Both the position numbers and the translations under genes were made by a program. Positions 1 to 6,776 of a stretch of 13,348 nt of DNA are shown in pieces. Position 1 is the first letter of the stretch; every line of letters begins with the position of its first letter. Origin of the DNA: Candidatus Cloacimonadota bacterium (GTDB lineage Bacteria; Cloacimonadota; Cloacimonadia; Cloacimonadales; WRIO01); NCBI GenBank assembly GCA_023230175.1, contig JALNXV010000056.1, positions 1 to 13,348 of the forward strand, given 5' to 3'. The notes under the pieces are model-generated. The model was not told the origin of the DNA. It made no database searches and saw only the letters and a program-made list of their open reading frames with translations.

Positions 1-8
1 AAAAATTA

Positions 9-43
9 ATGTTGTGCGAGCAGGGATGTTCACACAACAACAT
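9..43 (+). repeat. solo copy of hairpin repeat, GGGA loop
   Basis: This is a diverged copy, in the same orientation, of the 33-bp unit tandemly repeated at 2198-2358. Left arm GTTGTGCGAGCA (11-22), loop GGGA (23-26) and right arm TGTTCACACAAC (27-38) form a 12-position stem with one C/A mismatch and one G-U pair on the plus strand. Relative to the array unit, an A-to-G change in the left arm turns the array's A/C mismatch into a G-C pair, while another change opens the neighbouring C-G pair. The loop context CAGGGATGT resembles a CsrA site. The window begins here, so further copies may lie upstream. Confidence 0.6.
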
Positions 44-75
44 TATTCAACCACCTTTTTAAGATTGATAAAGGA

Positions 76-109
76 GACCTCCAGGATGCTTTAAAGCATC
101 TTGGAGGTC
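76..109. repeat. 17-bp near-perfect palindrome / hairpin
   Basis: The arms 76-92 and 93-109 are complementary at all 17 positions, with one G-U pair (84/101 on the plus strand), around a TTTAAA centre. It is much richer in G and C than its surroundings, suggesting a selected RNA hairpin. It lies downstream of tRNA-Arg and pepF on the minus strand and could end their transcripts. Neither side has a strong T run, however, so it is not a textbook intrinsic terminator. The plus-strand left arm contains CAGGATG, the same word found in the nearby hairpin repeats, but here it is in the stem. Confidence 0.55.
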
Positions 110-200
110 CGTTGTAAATTCATTGTGTGTTTTATGTTTTTTTGATATATTGTCTTATGTTTATAGAATTATTGTGGGGAGTGGAGTATTGTGATTTTTT

Positions 201-277
201 TGGTGCCCCTGAGCCGATTCGAACGGCTGACCTTTTCCTTAGGAGGGAACTGCTCTATCCAGCTGAGCTACAGGGGC
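201..277 (-). tRNA. tRNA-Arg (anticodon CCU)
   Basis: Read on the minus strand, the gene starts at 277. It has acceptor stem GCCCCTG/CAGGGGC, D stem GCTC/GAGC, anticodon arm GTTCC-CTCCTAA-GGAAA (the outermost pair is a G/A mismatch), T arm AGCCG-TTCGAAT-CGGCT, discriminator A and an encoded CCA at 201-203. Anticodon CCU reads AGG, a rare arginine codon. An exact TTGACA hexamer lies upstream at 312-317 in the gap after pepF, but I see no convincing -10 element. No clear T-tract terminator follows, though the palindrome at 76-109 could serve. The stretch 110-200 shows nothing else. Confidence 0.95.
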
Positions 278-340
278 TACCTTTATACAAGATTTATCGG
301 TTAATATATTTTGTCAAGCAAAAGCGAGTTTTATTGATAT

Positions 341-2053
341 TTAACAAGATTCGAGTTCTTTTTTTACAAAGTTTACTAATTCTTGGATATATTCTTCTGT
401 GAAGCTAAAATTTACTCCTGCAATTTCATAGAGTTTATCCACAGGTACGGTATAGCCTGCTTTAAGAAATTCTTTGTAGTTTCTAATTGCTTCTTTTGGA
501 TTTTCTTTATAATTTTTATATATAGCCAGAGCTCCGAGTTGAGACATAGCATATTCGATGTAGTAGAAAGGGACTTCAAATATATGAAGTTGTAGTATCC
601 AACGATTTGCTTTTTCTTTTTCGAGTCCAACCCAATCAACAATAGTATTGAATCTGTCCATAAGTTTTGAAAATTCAGTATTTCGTTCTTCGACAGAATG
701 ATTAGGGTTAGTATAAATCCAGTGTTGGAAAGCATCTACAGTCATACACCAAGGTAAGAAAGATAAAGTTCCTTCGAGTTGTTCTCTTTTTGCTTTTTTA
801 AAGTCATCCGGATTAGGATAAAATTCTTTCCAATAGTCCATAGTGAGCAGTTCCATACTCATAGAAGCGAGTTCCGCAACTTCACTTGGAGTTTCTTTAA
901 ATTTATCAATGTTAATGTGTGCAGATTCTTTGGCGTGCATAGCATGTCCTGATTCGTGAAGTAAGGTAGTGACATCATCATGAAGTCCGACAGCATTCAT
1001 AAAAATAAATGATGAATTTACTCTGCCAATAGGGTAATTATAACCTCCAGGGGCTTTGCCTTTTCTATTGTCTAAGTCGAGATATTGACTATTTTGCATT
1101 TTTAAAAGTTGTTCAGCAAATTCTACATCAACTTTATCAAGGACATTAATAGATTTTAAGATTAGTTCGTCAGTATTTTCAAAAGGATTTAATTTTCTGC
1201 CATCTAAATCAACACTTACATCCCAAGGTCTGAGGCTATCTAAATTTAGAGTTTGTTTTCTATGCGTATCAATTTCTTTGAGATAAGGTATGACTGCTTT
1301 TTCTACAGCAATATGGAATTCTTTTAAATCGTCCGGAGTATAGGCAAATCTACCTTTGTATTGATGCATATAATCTCTGTAATTTTCAAATCCGGCATTT
1401 TTTGCTTCTTGAATTCTAAGTTTTTTCATTGCGTCAAATATTTCATTAAATTTTTCAGCGTGTTCATTAAGCTTATTCATTTTAAGACGCCATGCTTGTT
1501 CTCTGATTTTTCTATCATTATTTTTTAGATATACATTAAGTTGTGCAAAGGTTTTTTCTTCACCGTCAAGGTTAACAGTTAAAGAACCGTATAGGTTGCC
1601 GTATTTATTTTCGATTTCGGTTATTTGTTGTCTTATCAAGATGTTTTCTTCGACAAAGAGATTGATTTCGTTTGAAAGTAACTTATTAAGATGAGTATAA
1701 GATGGGCCATTTAAATCATACCTTGCTTTTGATTCATATATAGCTTTTTTTAACTCAAATTCTATTTTTTCGGTGGCTGAAGATATTGCATTATAATAAG
1801 TTGTATATGCTTCTGATTTTGTTTCATCATTGGAATTACAAGTCATATCAATATATAACCAAGCTAAATGGTCACCAATGAGCATAGATAATTCACTTTT
1901 CTTTTCTAAACATCTTACGATATCTTCACCTGTATCAAGAGGCATTTTTAAAAGTTTATTATATGATTCTTTCACTAAATCAATATCTTTTACGTCAAAG
2001 TCTTCCGGAAAGAAAAGTAATTTTTTATTTACTAATTTTAGTTCTTTATTCAT
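341..2053 (-). CDS. pepF: M3-family oligoendopeptidase (PepF type)
   Basis: This is a 570-residue cytoplasmic zinc metallopeptidase that would cleave oligopeptides internally, probably in peptide turnover. The catalytic motif HESGH is at residues 366-370 (His366 and His370 as zinc ligands, Glu367 as general base). The downstream helix EVAELASMSME starting at 391 should supply the third ligand, most likely Glu394. The length and the TTLLHESGHAMHA context fit the PepF branch of M3. No signal peptide is present. The ATG is preceded by AAGGAG at good spacing. Upstream is TTGACA (2106-2111) with a 16-bp spacer to TATTTT, so it appears monocistronic; tRNA-Arg follows about 60 bases downstream on the same strand. 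Substrate specificity cannot be read from the sequence. Confidence 0.93.
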   Translation of the reverse strand: MNKELKLVNKKLLFFPEDFDVKDIDLVKESYNKLLKMPLDTGEDIVRCLEKKSELSMLIGDHLAWLYIDMTCNSNDETKSEAYTTYYNAISSATEKIEFELKKAIYESKARYDLNGPSYTHLNKLLSNEINLFVEENILIRQQITEIENKYGNLYGSLTVNLDGEEKTFAQLNVYLKNNDRKIREQAWRLKMNKLNEHAEKFNEIFDAMKKLRIQEAKNAGFENYRDYMHQYKGRFAYTPDDLKEFHIAVEKAVIPYLKEIDTHRKQTLNLDSLRPWDVSVDLDGRKLNPFENTDELILKSINVLDKVDVEFAEQLLKMQNSQYLDLDNRKGKAPGGYNYPIGRVNSSFIFMNAVGLHDDVTTLLHESGHAMHAKESAHINIDKFKETPSEVAELASMSMELLTMDYWKEFYPNPDDFKKAKREQLEGTLSFLPWCMTVDAFQHWIYTNPNHSVEERNTEFSKLMDRFNTIVDWVGLEKEKANRWILQLHIFEVPFYYIEYAMSQLGALAIYKNYKENPKEAIRNYKEFLKAGYTVPVDKLYEIAGVNFSFTEEYIQELVNFVKKELESC

Positions 2054-2083
2054 TTTAACTCCTTATGAATGGTTACTTTAATT

Positions 2084-2111
2084 AAAATATATTTTAAGGT
2101 GATTATGTCAA
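2084..2111 (-). promoter_or_regulatory. candidate sigma-70 promoter of pepF
   Basis: On the minus strand, an exact TTGACA (2106-2111) is followed after 16 bases by TATTTT (2084-2089), which matches TATAAT at four of six positions. The start of transcription would fall near 2077, about 24 bases before the pepF ATG and just upstream of the AAGGAG ribosome-binding site. Confidence 0.55.
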
Positions 2112-2197
2112 GCAAAATTAATGTGATGATGAAAAAATGGTTTTAGTTTTAATGCTTAAAGTTGAATAAATAAATGAGATTTTCATTTTTCATTTTT

Positions 2198-2358
2198 AAG
2201 GTGCAAGCAAGGATGCTCGCACAACAAATCAAGGTGCAAGCAAGGATGCTCGCACAACAAATCAAGGTGCAAGCAAGGATGTTCGCACAACAAATCAAGG
2301 TGTAAGTAAGGATGTTCGCACAACAAATCAAGGTGTAAGTAAGGATGTTCGCACAATC
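2198..2358 (+). repeat. five tandem 33-bp hairpin units with AGGA loops
   Basis: Four complete 33-bp units (2198-2230, 2231-2263, 2264-2296, 2297-2329) and a fifth, truncated one (2330-2358) lie head to tail. Each holds a 9-position stem around an AGGA tetraloop: left arm GTGCAAGCA and right arm TGCTCGCAC in units 1 and 2, with one A/C mismatch on the plus strand. The linker is AACAAATCAAG. Hairpins span 2201-2222, 2234-2255, 2267-2288, 2300-2321 and 2333-2354. Units 4 and 5 differ from unit 1 by C-to-T changes that become G-U pairs in plus-strand RNA. The array sits between the pepF promoter and the mcp terminator. I see no clear plus-strand promoter in the AT-rich 2112-2197. It may be a multi-hairpin RNA (see findings) or merely an intergenic repeat. 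Confidence 0.85.
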
Positions 2359-2375
2359 AAAGTCAGCAAATGAAC

Positions 2376-2413
2376 ATAAAAATCCCCCTTACTTATATTA
2401 AGCAAAGGGGAGA
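2376..2413 (-). terminator. intrinsic terminator of the cheW-mcp operon
   Basis: On the minus strand, CCCCTT (2405-2410) pairs with AAGGGG (2385-2390), followed by GGA and a run of five T residues (2379-2383). It lies 17 bases past the mcp stop codon. On the plus strand the same hairpin lacks a good T run, but it would also be the first GC-rich hairpin downstream of the repeat array. Confidence 0.75.
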
Positions 2414-2429
2414 GTATTATTGTATTCTT

Positions 2430-4418
2430 TTATTTGAAATCATCAAAATCATCATCATCAACATTATCAAGAGGTAAAATATTTTCAGGGTTTAATTCAT
2501 AAGAGTTTTTTGGTTTTTGATGAGGGATTTGTTTAGTATTTCTTCTTTCGTTTGGAATTTGTTTATTAGGTTTTTTTGAGTTATTGTAGCTATGTCTTTT
2601 TTGAGAAAGAGTGAATTGATTAACCATATTTTTAAGCTCAGCAGCTTGGCTATTGAGTTCTTCAGCAGCAGAAGCAGATTCTTCGGCGTTAGCAGCATTT
2701 TGTTGAGTTACTCTATTCATTTCTTCGACACCGGAACTTATCTGATTGACTCCATGAGCTTGTTCTTCAGATGAAGCTGTAATTTCATTTACGATACTTT
2801 TAACTTTGGTAAATTGTTCTTTCATTTCAATGAAAGATTTAGTGACTTGTTCGACAATATTTGAACCCATTTCAGAATTTTTAGTAGCTTCTTCTATTAA
2901 TGCGTTAGTATTTTTAGCTGCGTCAGCACTTCTTAAGGCAAGATTTTTCACTTCTTCTGCCACAACAGCAAAACCTTTACCTGCTTCTCCGGCGTGAGCT
3001 GCTTCAACAGCAGCATTGAGTGCTAAGAGATTTGTCTGGAAAGCGATTTCATCAATAGTTTTAATGATTTTTCCTGTTTCTTGTGATGATTGTAAGATGC
3101 TTGCCATTGCGTTATTCATTTTTTCCATAGCTATATTGCCTTCGTCAACTGCTTTAACCGCTTGTTCGGAAAGGTTAAGTCCGTTTTTTGCATTATCAGC
3201 ATTGTTTGCAGTTAATGAGTTTATCTCTTCTAATGAACTTGATATTTCTTCAAGAGAAGATGCTTGTTCTGATGTAGCTTCTGCCAGGATTTGAGAACCT
3301 GAACTGATTTGATTAGAGGCTGCAGTGATTTGCTCAACAGCCATATCAACTTGGATTAAAGATTCTTCTAAGTCTTGAGCCGCTAAATTAATATCTTCCT
3401 TGAAAGTGTTAAGATCTCCGTTGTAATTTCCTGTTACTCTTGCAGTTAAGTTTTTATCAGCAAGTTGTTTCATTACTTGCATTGCTTCGGTTATAGGATT
3501 GATTACAGCATCAAGAGTTTCATTAACACCGTTTACAATTTTTGCAAAATCACCTTTGTGTTTTTTAACATCAGCTCTTGTTTTTAATTTTCCCGCAATA
3601 GCAGCTTCTGAAAGATATGTGGCATCATTGTACATTTCTTTAATACTATCAATCATCTTTTTCATAGCAAGAGATAAGATACCTGTTTCATCTTGAGAAT
3701 CAACGTCAATATTAACTGCAGTGTTACCATTAGCAAGTTCATTAGCTACTTTAACACACTCATTGATTGGTTTTGTAATCATTTTTGTGATTAATATTGC
3801 TAAGGTTAATGCAATTATAAGTCCAATAACTATCGATACTATGACTGTAATGATAGAATTTTCAATATATTTATTAATATCTTTTCCTGAATTATTCATT
3901 TCATTAGTTTGATAAGTAATAAAAGTTTCAATTGTTTTAAAATATTGATCTTGAGACTTTCTGTAATCTCCAAAAAGATGAGATACTAGTTTATCTTTTT
4001 GGTTATTATCAATAATTGAATAAGCAATATTTAATTGATTGACAAGTTCAGCTCTGCTCCCTTGATAAGAGGAAAATAGTATTTTTTCTTCACCTTGATC
4101 AGAGATTAAAGGAGTAATTTGTTCAACTAATGGACTAAAAAGAGTTAATGTATGATCTATTAATTGACGATAACGCTTAATCTCATTAGGGTCTTTGGAT
4201 AGAGCAATATTTCTTAAGTTTCTTGCAATAGTATTTATGTGATTATAGATTTCATTTGTTACATTTAATTTTATTAAATTTTTATTCATTATTTCGTTTT
4301 CTTCAATCCTAATTTTATTTAGATTAGTTATTGAAACAATAGAAATTATTAGCATTACAACGATTAAAATACCAAAACCCACTCCGAGTTTCATACCTAT
4401 TTTAGCATTTTTTAACAT
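2430..4418 (-). CDS. methyl-accepting chemotaxis protein with tandem HAMP domains
   Basis: This 662-residue inner-membrane chemoreceptor would signal through CheW and a CheA kinase not in the window. TM1 is about 11-33. A helical periplasmic sensor of about 150 residues (34-187) resembles a four-helix bundle. TM2 is about 188-211, followed by a HAMP domain (212-264). Residues 258-355 contain one or two more HAMP-like repeats, including a P308-E341 segment with the family's Pro and DL pattern. The cytoplasmic hairpin has its highly conserved tip around 457-495 ([20 protein letters not shown]). Glu/Gln clusters near 380-397 and 549-553 are candidate methylation sites. The basic/polar linker and acidic end [12 protein letters not shown] lack an NWETF-type CheR tether. 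GAGGAG lies six bases before the ATG, 14 bases after cheW. The ligand is unknown. Confidence 0.95.
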   Translation of the reverse strand: MLKNAKIGMKLGVGFGILIVVMLIISIVSITNLNKIRIEENEIMNKNLIKLNVTNEIYNHINTIARNLRNIALSKDPNEIKRYRQLIDHTLTLFSPLVEQITPLISDQGEEKILFSSYQGSRAELVNQLNIAYSIIDNNQKDKLVSHLFGDYRKSQDQYFKTIETFITYQTNEMNNSGKDINKYIENSIITVIVSIVIGLIIALTLAILITKMITKPINECVKVANELANGNTAVNIDVDSQDETGILSLAMKKMIDSIKEMYNDATYLSEAAIAGKLKTRADVKKHKGDFAKIVNGVNETLDAVINPITEAMQVMKQLADKNLTARVTGNYNGDLNTFKEDINLAAQDLEESLIQVDMAVEQITAASNQISSGSQILAEATSEQASSLEEISSSLEEINSLTANNADNAKNGLNLSEQAVKAVDEGNIAMEKMNNAMASILQSSQETGKIIKTIDEIAFQTNLLALNAAVEAAHAGEAGKGFAVVAEEVKNLALRSADAAKNTNALIEEATKNSEMGSNIVEQVTKSFIEMKEQFTKVKSIVNEITASSEEQAHGVNQISSGVEEMNRVTQQNAANAEESASAAEELNSQAAELKNMVNQFTLSQKRHSYNNSKKPNKQIPNERRNTKQIPHQKPKNSYELNPENILPLDNVDDDDFDDFK

Positions 4419-4432
4419 ATTAAACTCCTCTT

Positions 4433-4924
4433 TTATTTTTTTGATTTTTCTATTTGAGTTAATTCAGTTTCAGTTAAGATTTTGTTGATGTTTAGTAAGG
4501 TTACGACCTTGTTTTTTACTTTTGCCATACCAAGTATGAATTCAGTGTCTAATTGGACGCCAAAGGTTGGGGTATCTTCAATTTCTTCATTGTGAATATC
4601 AAGAACTTCTAGTACTTTATCAATAATAATACCAATAAAGATTTCAGATTGTTTAGTCTTAAGCTTGATAATTACAATGCTTGTCCTGTCATTATATTGT
4701 TGTTCCGGTAGTTTAAACTTAATTCGTAAATCAATTACAGGAATAATTTTACCTCTTAGGTTTATTACTCCTTTTACAAAGTCAGGTGTTTTAGGGATTT
4801 TAGTAATTTCAGGTATTGCAATAATTTGCAAAATGTGTTCAACATTGACCCCGTAAAACTCTTCCATAAGATTAAATGTCAAATATTTGCCTTCTAAGCA
4901 AAACTTTTGAGTTTCATTAACCAT
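4433..4924 (-). CDS. cheW: CheW-type chemotaxis coupling protein
   Basis: This 163-residue single CheW-like domain would link chemoreceptors to the CheA kinase. Supporting stretches are the strand pattern [20 protein letters not shown], then [20 protein letters not shown] followed by VIDLRIKF (the family signature with NLRG), and [13 protein letters not shown] followed by EFILGMAKV. The start is ATG at 4924, preceded by AAAGGAG at proper distance; an upstream in-frame TTG at 4957 lies before that site and is discarded. It is the first gene of a two-gene operon with the receptor 14 bases downstream, so the pair probably works together or is kept in stoichiometric balance. Expression starts from the consensus promoter at 4967-4995. 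Confidence 0.94.
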   Translation of the reverse strand: MVNETQKFCLEGKYLTFNLMEEFYGVNVEHILQIIAIPEITKIPKTPDFVKGVINLRGKIIPVIDLRIKFKLPEQQYNDRTSIVIIKLKTKQSEIFIGIIIDKVLEVLDIHNEEIEDTPTFGVQLDTEFILGMAKVKNKVVTLLNINKILTETELTQIEKSKK

Positions 4925-4966
4925 ATAGCTCTCCTTTATTAATATATTGCAAAACAACTAAAAATT

Positions 4967-4995
4967 ATTATACGTTTTTTTTTTAAAGATGTCAA
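4967..4995 (-). promoter_or_regulatory. perfect-consensus sigma-70 promoter with A10 spacer (cheW-mcp)
   Basis: On the minus strand TTGACA (4990-4995) and TATAAT (4967-4972) both match consensus at six of six positions and are separated by exactly 17 bases. The spacer is TCTTT, ten A residues (plus-strand T run 4975-4984) and CG. Transcription would start near 4960, giving a leader of about 36 bases before cheW. The -35 box starts only eight bases after the stop codon of the upstream omp85 gene, and I see no terminator between them, so readthrough from that gene is possible. Confidence 0.9.
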
Positions 4996-5003
4996 TTATT
5001 TTT

Positions 5004-6770
5004 TTAAAAATTAGTCTCAATTCCAAAATGAATTATCCCGCTTAAAGGGTTATTCCATTCTCCTTGAGAGTGACTAAAAGCATAATTTAACAATAAAATA
5101 CCAATTTTAGTATCGGCTCTGAGTCCGAATCCAAGTCCTAATAAATCATCAAATTTATTGTTGATACTTGTTCTATTATCTTCAATGTATGCATAATCTG
5201 CAAAAAGAAATATCCTAGAAAATTTAGTAAGTAAAAATCTAATCTCAGTATTTGACCAAAATACTGTATCACCTGAAAAAGTGTCTTCTAAAAAACCTCT
5301 GATAGAAAAGGTTCCGCCAACTTTATACAAATCGTAATAGGTTAATGATTTATTTTCAATATATTTGAAATTAAGTTTGTTGGAAAGAATTATGTTTTTT
5401 TTTATGGGATAAAAGTTTTGGAGAGTAAATTCAGTACTATACCTATTTGAACTTTTTTTATCTTTACTGATAAAGTGTTTATATTGTCGAATATTGATTT
5501 CCCATCCGTTTGTCGGGTTGTAGTAATCATCAGTCATATCAATATACCAGAAGATACCAATTTTTTTATCTGTTTGTTTTTCAACAATCTTTGGGCGTCT
5601 GCTACCGGGGAATAATTCATTTAATTCAGTGGATAGCCCAATCTTTTGTGAAGTAAAATACTGGCCTGACCACCCTTGATAATAAACATCAAACCCCAAT
5701 TTAGTATTTGTATATGTTGAATCTCCTTCTTCTCTGTACAAAGATAAATCTGCTGCAAGTGGAGAATAATTATGCCCTGATTCATGATATTGAAGCTTTA
5801 CCGAGGAAAAGTCATTTTGATATTGTTTCCAAGAGAAATAAATATCTCTATCTGTTCCCATCAGATTTAAAAAGTCAGCATTGATAAATCCATTAAATTT
5901 GTTTTTTATATTTTTTGAGTTTGAATATCCAAGTAATGCTGAAATTCTTGTCATATTGCTTTCTTCGATATCAAATAAAAGGCTATTCTCATCAACAGGT
6001 ATTATATAAGCATTTTTAATGTATGGTTTGCTTTCTAATCTTTTTGAGGCTATAGTTAAGGCTTGAGGAGTGAGGATTTGACCTTCAGAAATACTGCTGT
6101 ATTTAGCTATAATACTTTCTCGAGTTATCTTATTTCCTTTGTATATAAAATTTCGAGCTGTGACAATCTTACCTTCTTTTATTTCAATTTCTGCGATAAG
6201 CTGATTTTTGTCGTCTTTGTTACTGAAAATACCTATTAGATTTGTTTCTGCAAAAAGAAATCCTCTGTTTAAGTATAACTCAGTAAGATTAATTTGTATA
6301 TCCTTGACCTCATCAATTGTAAGGTCAAAAGGTTCAGTTATATTTAAGAGTTCTTTTAGTTTTTCACTACTAAAATAGATATTTCCTTTGAATTTGATAT
6401 TGTGGATAGTTGGTTCGTCTATTTCTTCTATTTGAAAAAAAACATCTGCATATTGATTGGACTTTTTGTCTCCGGACATCACAGGGATTATTGACGGAGT
6501 ATTTAGTTTTACCATATACTTATTGTTTGAATGATAATAATTTATGATACGATTTGCATCATCATTTATGATAGTTCTGTCAACAGGAGAACCTTCTTTT
6601 AATAAGATAACATTTTTAAGTTGTTTACTTGAAAAACTATTGTTACCTTCGAAGATAATTTTTCTAATAATTAAATTATTTTCTTCAGCAAAGATGAGAT
6701 TTGATATTAAAAAAAGAATTAAAGCAATATATATCTCGTAAGTATTATGATTGGATTTTTTAAAAGACAT
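5004..6770 (-). CDS. Omp85-family outer-membrane protein with three POTRA domains (TamA/BamA-like)
   Basis: This 588-residue outer-membrane beta-barrel protein is of the family that inserts or translocates proteins at the outer membrane. The signal peptide is residues 1-28 (hydrophobic core, cleavage after LIFA). POTRA-like segments cover about 33-116, 120-200 and 203-270, each with the typical GN and beta-strand ends. The barrel runs from about 272 to 588. The conserved loop-6 motif appears as SIRGF (489-493), and the chain ends in a C-terminal Phe (HFGIETNF) as expected of a BAM-recognised barrel. Three POTRAs and this length are closer to TamA than to five-POTRA BamA. The ATG abuts TAAGGA, which overlaps the ispG stop, implying translational coupling. 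A nine-A tract in the coding strand (5395-5403) is a possible slippage site. Its substrates cannot be inferred. Confidence 0.88.
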   Translation of the reverse strand: MSFKKSNHNTYEIYIALILFLISNLIFAEENNLIIRKIIFEGNNSFSSKQLKNVILLKEGSPVDRTIINDDANRIINYYHSNNKYMVKLNTPSIIPVMSGDKKSNQYADVFFQIEEIDEPTIHNIKFKGNIYFSSEKLKELLNITEPFDLTIDEVKDIQINLTELYLNRGFLFAETNLIGIFSNKDDKNQLIAEIEIKEGKIVTARNFIYKGNKITRESIIAKYSSISEGQILTPQALTIASKRLESKPYIKNAYIIPVDENSLLFDIEESNMTRISALLGYSNSKNIKNKFNGFINADFLNLMGTDRDIYFSWKQYQNDFSSVKLQYHESGHNYSPLAADLSLYREEGDSTYTNTKLGFDVYYQGWSGQYFTSQKIGLSTELNELFPGSRRPKIVEKQTDKKIGIFWYIDMTDDYYNPTNGWEINIRQYKHFISKDKKSSNRYSTEFTLQNFYPIKKNIILSNKLNFKYIENKSLTYYDLYKVGGTFSIRGFLEDTFSGDTVFWSNTEIRFLLTKFSRIFLFADYAYIEDNRTSINNKFDDLLGLGFGLRADTKIGILLLNYAFSHSQGEWNNPLSGIIHFGIETNF

Positions 6771-6776
6771 TCCTTA

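Noticed and set aside
127..402. Plus-strand open frame of 91 codons
   Set aside because: It runs through the tRNA-Arg gene and into the 3' end of pepF; it shows no ribosome-binding site or recognisable protein.
2149..2331. A 60-codon minus-strand frame through the repeats encoding an 11-residue Cys-containing repeat (LICCASILACT)
   Set aside because: A 33-bp repeat has a multiple-of-three length, so any open frame stays open through it. I see no ribosome-binding site, the composition looks like a by-product, and the hairpin pairing explains the sequence better.
2198..2358. CRISPR array
   Set aside because: The units are contiguous tandem copies with a constant 11-base linker; there are no unique spacers and no cas genes in the window.
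5395..5403. Nine-A tract inside omp85 as a phase-variation switch
   Set aside because: Similar eight- to nine-base A or T runs occur by composition elsewhere in the window; alone it is not sufficient evidence, so it is only mentioned under the gene.
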